Shown: positions 53,620-64,000 of the stretch, piece after piece
Position numbering within the stretch: position 1 is the stretch's first letter
Layout of the letters: every line of letters starts with the position of its first letter
Origin: Cavia porcellus
Taxonomy: Eukaryota; Chordata; Mammalia; Rodentia; Caviidae
Reading direction: 5' to 3'
Assembly (NCBI RefSeq): GCF_034190915.1
Contig: NW_026947500.1
Coordinates: 21,140,501-21,204,500 of the forward strand
DNA: 64,000 bases
Translations under genes and position numbers: made by a program
The notes under the pieces: generated by a model
What the model saw: only the letters and a program-made list of their open reading frames with translations
Database searches by the model: none
What the model was told of the DNA's origin: nothing

Positions 53620-53995
53620 GCTGTTACGGTTTATATTTAGATATGCCCCTCCCTAAAGCCTCAAGCACTCACAGTTGGGGCTTGTGGGAGGTGACTGGGT
53701 CATGGGTGTGGATACTCACTGGATTAGCCCACTGATGGCTTTATAACTAGGTATGATGTTGGGAAATGAAGCCTGGAGGGAAGAGGTGGTCACTGGGGGC
53801 ATGACCTGGAAGCATATATTATTCCTACTCCCTTGGCCCCACTCTGCTTCCTGTCTACTGTGCCAAAGAGCTCTTTCTCCTTTGTCATGCTTTCCTGCCA
53901 GCCAGCTATGGACTGAAACCTCTACAAACTGTGAGCCTCTTCTTCCTTTGATTCATGCCTCGGCAGTAAGAGAGTAACTAAGACATCTACTCTCC
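53620..53995 (+). mobile_element. MaLR-type LTR
   Basis: TGTTACGGTTTATATTTAGA, GGGAGGTGACTGGGTCATGG, ACTGAAACCTCTACAAACTG and GAGAGTAACTAAGACA. A nearly full-length MST/MLT-like LTR. Confidence 0.75.
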
Positions 53996-55022
53996 AGTGA
54001 AACGCATGAAAACTATTAAAGATCATTCATTTTAATGTTCTGGAAATGATCTTAAGAAAAGGACAGCAAAAGAAGAAGCCTCTATTCAGGAAAATTTACA
54101 AATTTGATCAGAGAGGTAAGGCTGTGGTTTCAACCACTCTCAGCTCAGTGGAGTGGTTGCTACAGAAATCTGTAGCTAGATTGCTACAGAAAATCATAGG
54201 GTTTCCTCCTTCCCTAGCATACAGAGGGCTTTCTTTCTAGGAGGGGCAGGGTGGTAGTGTTTCTCCACCAACCTTCCATTACCTGTTGTTGACCTTAACT
54301 CTACCCCTGAGTCCTGGCCCCCACTTACGGGATGGATGCTCTATTATAAGCACAACAGATTGAAAAGACTGAGGGCCTGGTCACCCTTGTCCCAACTCTT
54401 GACATGGTGCCTGCATGCTGAGTAAGCTGGGAGGCTTCTGGTTACCCCCAACTCTTGCTAACTCCTGGTCCCCCAATAGCACTTGGCTTCTAGAATGCAG
54501 GTGTCACTCAGAATGAGCTGGACATTACCTACAGCTCCAGAGCCTAAACTCAGATATTTTCCTGGGAAATAGGGGGGAAGAAGCAGGCTAGGAAAAAAAT
54601 TTAAAGGTTGCTTTTATCTTCCCAAAGGAACTCACTTCATTTTCACCAGAGCTGGGAGAAAGTCAAACTGGAGGGTGCTTTCTAAAACAGTGAAGGTTGT
54701 GGCAAAAGACAGTTAAAGGAGATTCATGACACAAGCTAAGCCATGGGCCTGCTTGCTTGCAGGCGAGAACCTAGAATACGTCATGCGGGAGGATCAGATA
54801 TCAAATGTTGACCTCAAAATGATACCATCAGAGAAGCCCTATTTGATTGGGTTTATTTGTACAGTGGTGTCATGCCCAGGACACTGTTGTAAACAGTACA
54901 GCAATGAAACATCAGTTAGTGGATTTGAGAAATCAGTAAGGCACGGGGCTGAGAACCCCAGTACAACTGTTGTTCCCCTGGTGTGAGGAGACCCATTCAA
55001 AGTTCTGCCTCCTTGAGGTTTA
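53996..55022. other. No recognised feature
   Basis: Nothing identified apart from short frames. Confidence 0.5.
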
Positions 55023-55023
55023 G

Positions 55024-55062
<39 letters not shown>
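55023..55062. repeat. (TG)n microsatellite
   Basis: About 19 TG units. Confidence 0.95.
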
Positions 55063-55063
<1 letters not shown>

Positions 55064-55229
55064 CAGATTTCATCAAGACAATATGGCCAATCAGTTAACA
55101 AATAAATGAGCAAATAATAACAAACCCTGGAGGAAGGGAAGACCAATACCCAGACACACTGTGATATAGTATGTAGAAAGTTAATTTCCAATGAAAAATT
55201 ACATGGGAAAGACATGAAGGAAGTACATC

Positions 55230-55789
55230 TCATACATCTGAATTGTACTTCTAAACATTTGAAATTAGCAATCCAAAAATGAATCCAGAGAATAATTTCA
55301 TTTACAGTATTGCCAAACAATAAAATTCTTAGGAATAAACTTAACAAAAGAAGTGTGTAAATTAGCTTGTAAAACTATGAATCATTATTCAGTTGTACTA
55401 AATGATTTAAATTCTGTAATTGGAAACATATTTTGTGGATCAGAAGATTTAGCATTGTTAAGAAGGCAACACTCCACAAAGTGATCTATAGATTCAGTGC
55501 AATCCCTATCAGAGTATCAGCTGACTTTTCTGTAGATATCAACAAGCCATTGTAAAGTTCATGCAAAATTGCAAAGGACCCAGAAGAGCAAAAACAATAA
55601 AATACAACACAAAACAAACAAAAATGGTACTCAAGACAACCTGGTACTGATATATATTGACAGGTAGATCAATGGAACAGAACTGAGATTCCAGAAATAA
55701 ACCCAGACATCTATATTCAAATGATTTTTGACAGGGGCTTCAATATTACCCAATGGGGGACAATAGTAGCCTTTTCAAAAGGATGCTGG
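55230..55789 (+). mobile_element. L1 ORF2 fragment in sense, left part
   Basis: AAAGTGATCTATAGATTCAG, TGGTACTGATATATATTGAC and GATCAATGGAACAGAACTGA are L1 ORF2 landmarks. It is cut at about 55789 by a B1-bearing insertion and resumes at about 56000. Confidence 0.8.
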
Positions 55790-56008
55790 TTAAGCGTGGT
55801 TAGGGTTAGTAGTACATATAACCCATACAAATCCTCTACTTTAAATCATCTATTACTAAACTGTGCGTGGTGGTGCATGCCTGTAATCTCAGCATTCAGG
55901 AGGTTGAGGCATGAGGATTACCATGAGATTGAGGCCAATTTGGGCTACACAAGTGAGATTAAGTCTAGCTGCATTACGCAGGAAACCCTTGTCTCAACAA
56001 ACAAAAAA
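55790..56008 (+). repeat. B1 SINE carrying 5' DNA-transposon sequence
   Basis: A B1 (from 55862) is preceded by about 70 bp including ATCATCTATTACTAA, the flank also found before the B1 at 57541. The insert is bounded by AAGGATGCTGG and AATGGTGCTGG, a diverged target duplication in L1. It looks like retrotransposition of a transcript that began upstream of the B1. Confidence 0.55.
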
Positions 56009-57080
56009 TGGTGCTGGGACAATGCAAAAACATGATTTGAACTCTTACATTATGCCATATATAAAAGTTAATTTAAAGTGGGTCAAGATGGGTGTGGTGG
56101 CCCATACCTGTAATTCCAGTACCCTGAGGGCTGAGGCAGAAAGATCTTAAATTTGACCCCAGCCTAGATAATTTTGTGATTTAGCAAGACTTTGACTTCT
56201 AATTTAAAAAAAAAAAATGTGTTGGGGTACATCTAGGTTCAGTTCTCATTACTGAGAGGTGGAGAATCAAAAACCTAAATGTAAGGGTAAAACTATCAAA
56301 CAGTGAGAAGAAATTGTAGAGTTATGACCTTGGATTTGGCAAAGGAGTCTTACAGGCGACCCCCAAAACAATAGTAAAAACGAAGAATGGATAAACTGGA
56401 CTTCATCCAAAAAAACATTGTGCTGCAGAGAACTCCATCAGGAAAGTGAAACAATCACCCACAGAATGGGAGAAAATATTTATAAATCATGTACCTGACG
56501 AAGGGCCTGTGTCAGGAACGCATAAAGAATCTTATAACTTCACAGTAAAAAGCCAAACAACCCAACTTAAAAATGAGCAAAGTGGTCTTTGTTTATAAGC
56601 AGTAGACCTCTGAAGAAGACGTGCAAGTCACCGCAGCACGTGAAAAGACGTTTCGTGTATCGGCCACCGAGAAATGCGTCTCCGAGCCACTTTACCCTCA
56701 CTGGAATGAGTAGAATCAAAAAGTCAGACAAAACACAAGTGCTGACAAGAAGACGGAAGAGTTAGGGCCCTCAGGCCCTGCTGGCAGGAAGGTGAGTGGT
56801 GAAGCCACGTTGGGGAACGGTCTGGTAGTTCCTCAAACAATTAAACACAGAGTTAGTGTATAACCCAAGAATTATACTTGGGGTCTACCCAGGAGAACTG
56901 AAAATGTCTCCACATCAAATTTCATAGTGTGTGAATATTCATAGCAGGGTTATAATAGGTTGGGGTGGACAATCCAACTGTCCATTATTGGGTAAGTGGC
57001 TGAACAAAAAGTGTCATGCTCACGGGTGCTGGAATATTCCTCAGCCATAAAAATACGTCATGCACAACACCATGGACGAA
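56009..57080 (+). mobile_element. L1 ORF2 fragment in sense, right part
   Basis: GTGCTGGGACAATGCAAAAA, CCTTGGATTTGGCAAAGGAG, CAGAATGGGAGAAAATATTT and CCTCAGCCATAAAAATACGT. Interrupted by a B1 at 56085-56215. Many stops. Confidence 0.8.
56085..56215 (+). repeat. B1 SINE
   Basis: GATGGGTGTGGTGGCCCATA head, AGGGCTGAGGCAGAAAGATC middle and an A-rich tail, inside the L1. Confidence 0.75.
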
Positions 57081-57404
57081 CTTTGAAAATACCAAGCGAG
57101 TGAAAAAAGTCACTTACAGAAGATTACATACCATGACTCTATTCATATGAAATATCCAGAAGGACAAGCTAAGAAGAGAGGAAATAAATTAGTGGTGGCC
57201 TGGGATAGGAGGTGAGGACTGTCAGATGGGTAGTGATGGCTTGCGGGTATAAAGTTTCTTTTTGAGGCGATAAGAATGTTCTTAAAATCATAATGGTGGT
57301 TGCATGTATATAGATACCTTCACAGGAAAATACCAAATGCCACTGAATTGCACATTTTTGGGAGACGAATTATACCAGGGGTAAGCTGTGACTTAACTAT
57401 AACC

Positions 57405-57540
57405 TCCCTCAGTATCTGTGGAGGATGGGGTCAGAACCCCTAAGAATACCAAACTCTCTAGTTGCCCTGTTCTTTATATTCAATGGAGAAGTAGTACTAG
57501 CGGACTCGCATACGTGTCCTCATGTCTACTTTAAATCATC
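57405..57540 (+). mobile_element. Tigger-like DNA transposon, left part
   Basis: CCTCCCTCAGTATCTGTGGA, AGAATACCAAACTCTC and ACTTTAAATCATCTATTACT. It continues after the B1 at about 58012. Only the general Tigger-like assignment is claimed. Confidence 0.55.
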
Positions 57541-57646
57541 TATTACTAAGCTGGGCATGGGGGTGCACACCTATAAGCCCAGCATTTGGGAGACTGAAGC
57601 AGGAGGATCATTGCAAGTTCAAGAGCGGCCAGGGCTACCAAATGAG
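57541..57646 (+). repeat. B1 SINE, left part (interrupted)
   Basis: GCTGGGCATGGGGGTGCACA and GAGACTGAAGCAGGAGGATC. The B1 stops after CCAAATGAG and resumes at 57970 with TGCATAGTGAGACCCTGTTT. The whole is flanked by TCATCTATTAC duplications. Confidence 0.8.
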
Positions 57647-57969
57647 CCCAGGATACTGGAAGGGTGTGGGGGTGCAGCCCCAGGACTCGGGGGTGGGTAC
57701 ACCATGCTCTCCTGTGGGTGATTCTGTGCAGAGCGTGCTCTGGCCCAGGCCCTACACTCCACTCCTCAACTGCTGGAGTCATCGGAAGTACACACGGCAT
57801 GGGGAGCTGGGTGGCTCCTCTCTCTGCCTGAGGCTGCTTCTCGTCTCTGGCCAGCTCCTGGCCTCCATCTTTTCATGTATGTAGTGTTCTTAATCTTACT
57901 TGCCTCACATTTAAAAAGAAAAATCTAACTGTGGAAATTCATGCAACCTCCAAGACTGCAAGAACTGAC
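57647..57969 (+). repeat. 323-bp segment inserted in B1 (copy 1)
   Basis: Nearly identical to 59055-59379 (I count six or seven differences). It begins CCCAGGATACTGGAAGGGTG and ends AAGAACTGAC. No tail, no TG/CA ends and no clear target duplication, so it does not look like a usual retroelement. Confidence 0.85.
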
Positions 57970-58011
57970 TGCATAGTGAGACCCTGTTTCAAAAAGCCAC
58001 ACACACAAAAA
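57970..58011 (+). repeat. B1 SINE, right part
   Basis: TGCATAGTGAGACCCTGTTT then an A/C-rich tail, the normal end of a B1. Confidence 0.75.
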
Positions 58012-58185
58012 GTCATCTATTACCTGCTGCACATAGCTGCTGTGTACAAAGTTGTTATGCACACACTGTTTAAGGAATGGTGACAAGAACAAACAAGCCC
58101 GTTTTACAGATATGCATTTTTTGAATATTTTTGATCCTCAATTGATCCAGAGATGAAGAACCCTAGAAAGGGTGGGCTAACTATG
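58012..58185 (+). mobile_element. Tigger-like DNA transposon, right part
   Basis: GTCATCTATTACCTGCTGCA repeats the flank on the other side of the B1. Then GGAATGGTGACAAGAACAAA and TTGAATATTTTTGATCCTCA match the complement of the element at 60216. Confidence 0.5.
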
Positions 58186-59054
58186 CACCTCAAGTAATCT
58201 GCTGAAACAAACGAATAATCAATTACCCAGGGAGAAATTATACCTTGGCACCAGAACCCCAGTAATTTAAGATGCCCTCCCAGGACAGGGCCACATGGCC
58301 ATCCTCTGCAAAGCCCTGCAAACTGGGGCACTGTTTGAGGTAGGAGAGGGGCCGTTGGGACTCTGCTTCCTTTGTGAGTATCTGTAAGATGCCTTGGGGA
58401 GCTCCCACCACTGGCTCTTTGTTTTCCCTGGATTTTGTCATAGTTCCTTGGATTTAGTTATAGTTGACTCTTCTCCATATAACCCGAAGCTGGGAACCAA
58501 ACAGAATTAGAACAGCCCCTGAGGTGCTGAAGGCGAGAAAGAAGAACCATGCTCTCCCTCCTTCTCGGCTGAGAAAGGTCTGAGCAGGGGCTGCTTGTGT
58601 GACAGAGACTGGTCAGGCCAGGCGAAGGATACAAGTACCCGCTTGGACCCTTTCCCATTGCCCTCAGCCACACCCATAATTGATGAGCTTCTTGCTTTAT
58701 TTGTGCTTTTTTAGAGCCTTTCTTTCTTGTTTCCCCCTTTTCACTTAGCTTTATGTAATGAACATTTATGTTATAATAGAGCCTGATTTTCTACAATAGG
58801 CTTTGTTTGTGTGCTTTGGGCTTAAACACAAAAAGTTCCATTTCGGCTAAACAAAAGTCCTGGCAGTTATTGCACTGAGTAATCCACAGACCTCGGGGTT
58901 CTCAAGCTCCCATGCATTTCCTGTCCTCTCTGCTGGGCTCCCCTGCTCCCAGGGGGACCTTTCCGGCCTCATACAGTAGCCTGAAGACAAAGCTCTGTAC
59001 AGAGTTGACCACAGGTCTATGTGTCACTGTTTTGAGTAGTGTGGTTTTGGTCAC
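58186..59054. other. No recognised feature
   Basis: Unique-looking sequence between the two copies of the 323-bp segment. Confidence 0.5.
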
Positions 59055-59379
59055 CCCAGGATACTGGAAGGGTGTCGGGGTGCAGCCCCAGGACTCTGGG
59101 GGTGGGTACACCATGGCTCTCCTGTGGGTGATTCTGTGCAGAGCGTGCTCTGGCCCAGGCCCTACACTCCACTCCTCAACTGCTGGAGTCATCGGAAGTA
59201 CACACGGCATGGGGAGCTGGGTGGCTCCTCTCTCTGCCTGAGGCTGCTTCTCATCTCTGGCCAGCTCCTGGCCTCCATCTTTTCATGTATGTAGTGTTCT
59301 TCATCTTACTTGCCTCACATTTAAAAAGAAAAATCTAACTGTGGAAACTCATGCAACCTCCAAGACTGCAAGAACTGAC
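59055..59379 (+). repeat. 325-bp duplicated segment (copy 2)
   Basis: Direct-orientation duplicate of 57647-57969, 1,408 bp downstream. It is not surrounded by B1 here, so this is the likelier source. It contains open frames, but none has recognisable coding features. Confidence 0.85.
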
Positions 59380-60215
59380 CACAGCACTGAGTCTACTGGG
59401 GCCACATTGGTTCTCAGGCCATTCCTTCCCCAGGTCCTTCCTTGGTCACCACTAGGTTCTGCTGATGCTGGCTGAGGTGATTAATGAACATGTCTGTTCC
59501 TGTCCACTTTCTCAGGACTTTCCTCACTTGGCAAATTGATTGCAGCTTTCACAACATGAGAATCTGTGGTCTCATGGAGCCATTCCTTCTACCTCTAAGA
59601 TCACACCCTTTGACCTATTTGCCTAAGAAAAACATCCCTTTTTGACTCCACCATGGTATATTTCTGCAGTACCTTGGAGGGTGGCTCACAGATGCCCATG
59701 AGAAGCACATATATAAGTCCCATTCACTCTGCATTTTCTATCTATCTATCTGGGACCTTGTTCCCCTATTCCATCTGTGTTAAGGACAGTCTCTTCCACA
59801 GGGAGATTTTCAACTGTTTGAAAACGAAGCTGTATTCTTTTCCTCCCTTCTATGGAGAGTCATGGAGTTATACAGCTGGGCTGTCTGGTCCTATGAGCTT
59901 GAGTCCAGATGTTCTCATATGCAGATATACTTGACAATGACAAAACAGCTTAGGTGGAGTAACAAACAAGCCCTCAAAAGGTAGCAGCACAAATGATAAA
60001 GAGAACAAGCGTATTTCTCCTCTCATACAAAGGGAAAATCAGTGATATCAGAGAGATACAGTAGCACTACAATATCTGGATCCAGGACCCTTTAACTGTG
60101 GCTCTGCCATGCCCTCTAACAATCAATTTTAAAATTTCCATTCTGTCTCAGATCAGTGCGCAGTTTTGCTGCACATAGAGAGTGCCTGGCTCATGCCTAG
60201 TCTGGCTCTATACAG
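59380..60215. other. No recognised feature
   Basis: A short TCTA run at 59740-59751. Otherwise nothing identified. Confidence 0.5.
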
Positions 60216-60446
60216 CAGTCCCCCTATTATCTATGAAGTGTTTATTCTAAGACATCTAGTGAAGAGTACCAAACCCTGTACACATCTGCTTTGTACATTA
60301 TGGGTTCTGTATCCATGGAGTCAATCAACCACAGATAAAAAATATTTGGAAAAAAATTGCATCTGTTTGGAGCAAGTACAGAATTTTTCTTGTCATCATT
60401 CTCTTAACACTATAGGATAACAACAATTTCCATAGCATTTACATTG
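60216..60446 (-). mobile_element. Tigger-like DNA transposon, part 1
   Basis: CAGTCCCCCTATTATCTATG start, GAGTCAATCAACCACAGATA and ATTCTCTTAACACTATAGGA. Its homologue in opposite orientation is at 57405-58185. Confidence 0.55.
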
Positions 60447-60793
60447 TGTCATGGTTTATGTTAGTGGACCCCCCCAAGTATCAGGTAATCATGGACACAG
60501 CTGAATCCAGCATTTATGATTGGTTTGTTGTCTAGCACTCGGATCGGTGGTGTGAGTGCTATACCTGCCCAGGAGTGGAGCCAGTACACATGTAATAGTG
60601 GGAAGAAGGTGTATCTTTCTCTTTTGCTGTTCATGCTTGCTGTTTGTGGTGGCCCCGCCATGCCACCCTGCCACTCGGAGTCAACTGAGTATGGACTGAA
60701 ACTTCCTACCTGTAAGAAATAAACTTTCCCTTCCCTAACTTTGGGCATCAGGTATTTTTTCTCAACAATAAGAGAAAAAAGTAACCCAAGACA
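60447..60793 (+). mobile_element. MaLR-type LTR inserted in the DNA transposon
   Basis: TGTCATGGTTTATGTTAGTG to ACCCAAGACA, with GGACTGAAACTTCC, AAATAAAC and CAGGTATTTTTTCTCAACAA. Flanking CATTG and CATGG look like a decayed 5-bp target duplication. Confidence 0.7.
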
Positions 60794-60889
60794 CATGGTA
60801 TGCAGTAAAATATGTTGTCTGGAGATGATTTAAATTTTAATGGAGGACGTGTATAGATTATACAAACACTGTGCCATTTTATGTAAGAG
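60794..60889 (-). mobile_element. Tigger-like DNA transposon, part 2
   Basis: GAGATGATTTAAATTTTAAT and GTATAGATTATACAAACACT continue the element between two inserted LTRs. Confidence 0.5.
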
Positions 60890-61700
60890 TGTGGGAGACA
60901 AATCGAGTGACACCCTTTGAATCCAAAACAACGACGGTGACTTTGATTACTTGGAGACTCATTTCCTTATCCTGATGTGTAAAAGTCTGGCTGGGGTATT
61001 TCCTTCTCTCTTCGACTGGCTCTGAGCATTGCAAATAAGGCTAGCCGAGGTGCTAATGTACAAAGTCTATAGTCATCAGACAGTCCTGTTTCCTCACATG
61101 ATGCTCTCCACAACAGGATTAAACTGGAGAGATGTTAGAGCAACAGCTCTGGAAATGTTAACTGGGTAGGAGCCTCAAGATAAGAGGCTATGACTCCCCA
61201 GGGCACAAGAGTTTGCATATCAGAAACCGAAGTGATAGCTCCCCAAAACAATTCCACTGTTACCTTAATTGGGTTATGTAAATTGATCCTTCTGCATATC
61301 TTTATCTCTGCAAATTATAGAGATGCCATTCTTGCACCTGGCCAGCCAGCTCAAGTTACTCAGGAATCCCTTGACCCCCTCACTATCACTCATCCCTGGG
61401 CCACTCCCCTTTCTTCACACGATAATAATAAATGCTGGGAGAGGCCTAGGATTGAGGCCTTTGCCCACATGTCCTCATGGGGATTGGACTTAGGACCTTT
61501 TGGCTGTACTTAACTTGGAATATGTCTTGGTGTCTTTACTCTTGCCCAGGGTTGGAATGTTGATGGTAGATTGGAATTAACTTGCTGGGATTCCAATAAC
61601 GTCTCAATGGAATTACAAATATAACTTTTGGATTGTGAGGAAAACTAGAAAGAGGATTACAATACTTGGATGACTGAACTTGATATTTGGGTTTACAATA
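60890..61700 (+). mobile_element. Older LTR-like repeat, copy C
   Basis: Starts TGTGGGAGACAAAT and ends near TTTACA. It carries AATAAA and splits a Tigger-like DNA transposon whose two sides resume cleanly. A possible 5-bp duplication AAGAG flanks it. This copy helps define the ends of the family. Confidence 0.6.
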
Positions 61701-61760
61701 TAAGAGATTTAAGCATCTTTGGATTTTGGTGCCGATAGTCTCCCTGAAACCAGCCACCTA
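61701..61760 (-). mobile_element. Tigger-like DNA transposon, part 3 (terminal)
   Basis: AAGCATCTTTGGATTTTGGT and the imperfect terminal repeat GATAGTCTCCCTGAAACC close the element after LTR copy C. Confidence 0.5.
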
Positions 61761-61930
61761 CAGGTAATAATGATAGGTACAGTGTTCTTTTTTTCTGTAC
61801 ACGTACTTATGCTATAGCCTGTTAAGTAGATAGGATGATAAATTAGCAACAATAAATAATAGAAAATTTTTAATTAATAAATCATTATTTAAAACTATGA
61901 GCTGTGTATTTCTGGAATTTTCCACTTACT

Positions 61931-62028
61931 ATTTTAAACTGAGGTTGATAACTAAACCCATACAGTGAAATCATGGGGAATTTTAAACTGAAGTTGATAA
62001 CTAAAATCATACAGTGAAATCATAGGGA
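61931..62028. repeat. 49-bp tandem duplication
   Basis: Units 61931-61979 and 61980-62028 share ATTTTAAACTGA, GTTGATAACTAAA and CATACAGTGAAATCAT. Confidence 0.85.
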
Positions 62029-62175
62029 ATGGGGGTTATGTAGAATGCTGGATCCAGACCCAGGAGTTTAAATATTGAGGAGGAATCAGGTGGTTACAAA
62101 AGTTTATAAGGTGCTATCAAAATACATGATAAAGGTTTAACTTTAAAAAGTTATTACAGTAAAAGGCGTCTTGGC

Positions 62176-62242
62176 ATCAATTCTGCTCAGAATAGTGGTA
62201 GAGCACTTGCCTAGGACGTGCAAGGACCTAGGTTCAGGGCAC
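62176..62242 (+). repeat. ID SINE remnant
   Basis: AGTGGTAGAGCACTTGCCTA and CCTAGGTTCAGGGCA without a clear tail. Confidence 0.5.
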
Positions 62243-62292
62243 ATAGATGACCTCAGCAGCTGGTGAGAGCATTGGCCACCCTCCCCCAAGCA

Positions 62293-62425
62293 CTTTTTTT
62301 TTTTTTTCTTTTTGAGATAGGGTCTCACTTTGCAGTTCAAGCTGGCCTCGACCTTGCAGTGATCCTCCTGCCTCAGCCTCCCAAGTACTGGGATTACAGG
62401 CCTCAGCCACCACACCACCATGGTT
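62293..62425 (-). repeat. B1 SINE (antisense)
   Basis: A T run, then GAGATAGGGTCTCACTTTGC, CCTGCCTCAGCCTCCCAAGT and GGGATTACAGGCCTCAGCCA. Confidence 0.85.
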
Positions 62426-63264
62426 TGTTTGTCTTTCAGTCAAGCACTTGATTCTTTGACTTCTGCCTTTGGCTCTGTTCATGCAGCCATGAGTGACCAA
62501 AGGTTTCCAGGGCAACTTCTGCATGATGAAATATGTTGTTTCTCAGAATATCATGCCATTATCCTGGGCTGTGTGGGTACCGCATGTTCACCAACATGTG
62601 AGACTTCTAAAGCAGTCACACACACACTCTTTCCTCCAGAAACCACAGCGTTCTTAGCCTCATAGCAGGAGCATATTGAAAAGCAAGCAGATATTTTACC
62701 ACACGCCAATTTCAAAGGACCAAGGGGAGGAAGAGGAGGTAGGTGGTACTGACAAAGAGCCTTTTGTTTTGTTCCACTGGAACTGAGCAGTGTACCCAGC
62801 AAGCAGAGGTGGTGGAAGAGGAAGAGAAGAAAGTGGGGTTGAAATCAGCTGGGGCTTGTTAGAAATGCAGATTCTGCCCACCTCTTGAATCTTAGTTTGT
62901 TGACAAGATGCCCAAGCAAGGACATTGACATTAAAAAGCACCTTTAATGGCATATAAAGCAACAGCACATTCTCTACAGCTACAAAAACCTGGGGGGACT
63001 CACTTCGGGGCCACACACATTCGCCTTTGGGAGAAGAGGAATGAAGCAGCACAGCAAGGTTAATGAAGTCAGTTAAAATGAAGGCGTGAGCTCTCCGAGA
63101 CCAGGAAAGGTGCTGTCCCTCTGCAGAAAGATTCATTGGAAGTCCTTCTGGGAAAAAGACAGGGTTCACCAACAGCCTGTGTGTCACCATCCCCTGTCCC
63201 CTGCCCTCGAGCTCCAAGGGGAAACAGAGATGCAAGAACCAGTCTGCTTCAAGGTAGCAGCCTT
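62426..63264. other. No recognised feature
   Basis: A 179-codon frame on - (62696-63235) has no recognisable domain and no start or splice context. Confidence 0.5.
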
Positions 63265-63350
63265 GGGGCTGGGGATTACCTCAGCGGTGCAAGTGCCTGC
63301 CTGACAAGCGTGAGGTCATGAGTTCGATCCCCAGTACTCCAAGAAAAGAA
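63265..63350 (+). repeat. ID-like SINE
   Basis: GGGGCTGGGGATTACCTCAG and GAGTTCGATCCCCAGTACTC with a short GAAAAG tail. Confidence 0.8.
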
Positions 63351-63894
63351 AAGAGGTCACAGCCTCTCATGGCCTTTCAACACTTTGCCGAAGCCAGACT
63401 TAGCCCAGCAGCCTGGTAGCTATCTTTCAGCATACTCAGACTGCAGCTACTCAGCAAGCCGAAGTGCTTGTATCTGAAGTCACAGGGAAAACAGACAGGA
63501 GACACAAAAGACATGAAATTTGCTAGGTGCAAACATAAGATGGGCTTCCTTTTAATCAGGTGACGGTTCTCAGTCAGAACCTAATTCCAGACAGCTGCCT
63601 AAGGCAGAAGTAGGTTAGTACCCAGCTGCGAATCATCCTGTATTCAGTCGCAGTCCTGACATTTGCTTACAGTGTATCTGTTGTCCCACACAGTTACTGC
63701 AAAGCACTGGATCATAAGCTGAAAACAAACTAATAGTAACAGAGGCACCGATTGAAAAAGAAAGGGCCTTGGGAGGTGAGGAACAAGGCTGGAGGTGAGG
63801 AGAGGCGGAAGCTTGACCACTGCATCAGTTCCCGGAATAGTCACCCTGAAGTCCTCACCACAAAAATGTGGTGAGGACTTTTGGCATCCTTATG

Positions 63895-63896
<2 letters not shown>
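63351..63896. other. No recognised feature
   Basis: Nothing identified. Confidence 0.5.

Positions 63897-63943
<47 letters not shown>
63897..63943. repeat. (TG)n microsatellite
   Basis: About 22 TG units. Confidence 0.95.
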
Positions 63944-63945
<2 letters not shown>

Positions 63946-64000
63946 CAGATCTGTAAAAGCTGAGCACAAGTCAAATGTAAGTTGGAGTTCTTCACTCTAG

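Noticed and set aside
55795..55815. TTAGGGTTAG resembling telomeric repeat
   Set aside because: Only one and a half units. Too short for an interstitial telomeric tract.

Overview
This window is mammalian genomic DNA dominated by interspersed repeats, with no host protein-coding exon that I can recognise. The repeat mix points to a rodent: 7SL-derived B1 monomers, tRNA-derived ID-like SINEs with an Ala-TGC-like anticodon loop, fused ID-B1 dimers, many MaLR/MLT1-type LTRs, L1 fragments and old Tigger/hAT DNA-transposon relics. No mouse-type B2 or B4 element was seen, so a non-muroid rodent is likely. A beaver-like (Castorimorpha) lineage is my best guess, at low confidence.

The dominant feature is a 9,046-bp endogenous retrovirus (ERV) at 32118-41163 on the + strand. 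It has two 494-bp LTRs that I read as identical, a 6-bp target-site duplication (CCAGTC), a primer-binding site matching the 3' end of tRNA-Ile, and a polypurine tract. Its reading frames are uninterrupted: gag (matrix, PSAP late motif, capsid, two CCHC zinc fingers), pro (dUTPase, aspartic protease, G-patch), pol (RT, RNase H, integrase) and env (SU, RRKR cleavage site, TM). The gag/pro/pol frames step back by one at two in-phase slippery heptamers. The splice donor and env acceptor are good, and a hairpin resembling the constitutive transport element (CTE) of type D retroviruses lies between env and the 3' LTR. This layout is that of a class II (beta-like) ERV. One visible defect is that the third catalytic acidic position of integrase is Lys.

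Region by region: 1-16 kb is mostly unique sequence with scattered SINEs and MaLR LTR pieces. 16.2-19.3 kb holds two L1 3' halves in opposite orientation, followed by A-rich degenerate tandem repeats to 20.3 kb. 20-30 kb is sparse, with a few SINEs, one candidate antisense LTR and some possibly conserved non-coding stretches. 30-42 kb is a nest: an L1 with a 5' inversion was invaded by an older LTR, and the young ERV then inserted into that LTR. 42-54 kb is MaLR/MLT1-rich, with an antisense L1 and a Tigger fragment. 55-62 kb is another nested area containing a sense L1, DNA-transposon copies, a B1 split by a 323-bp segment duplicated 1.4 kb away, and LTRs inserted in a Tigger-like element. 62-64 kb returns to sparse SINEs.

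The retroviral genes would work together as one provirus: the 5' LTR drives a full-length RNA for Gag, Gag-Pro and Gag-Pro-Pol by frameshifting, and a spliced RNA makes Env. Everything else appears to be non-coding host DNA and transposon fossils. Family names for old repeats are from memory of consensus features, not from a database search.
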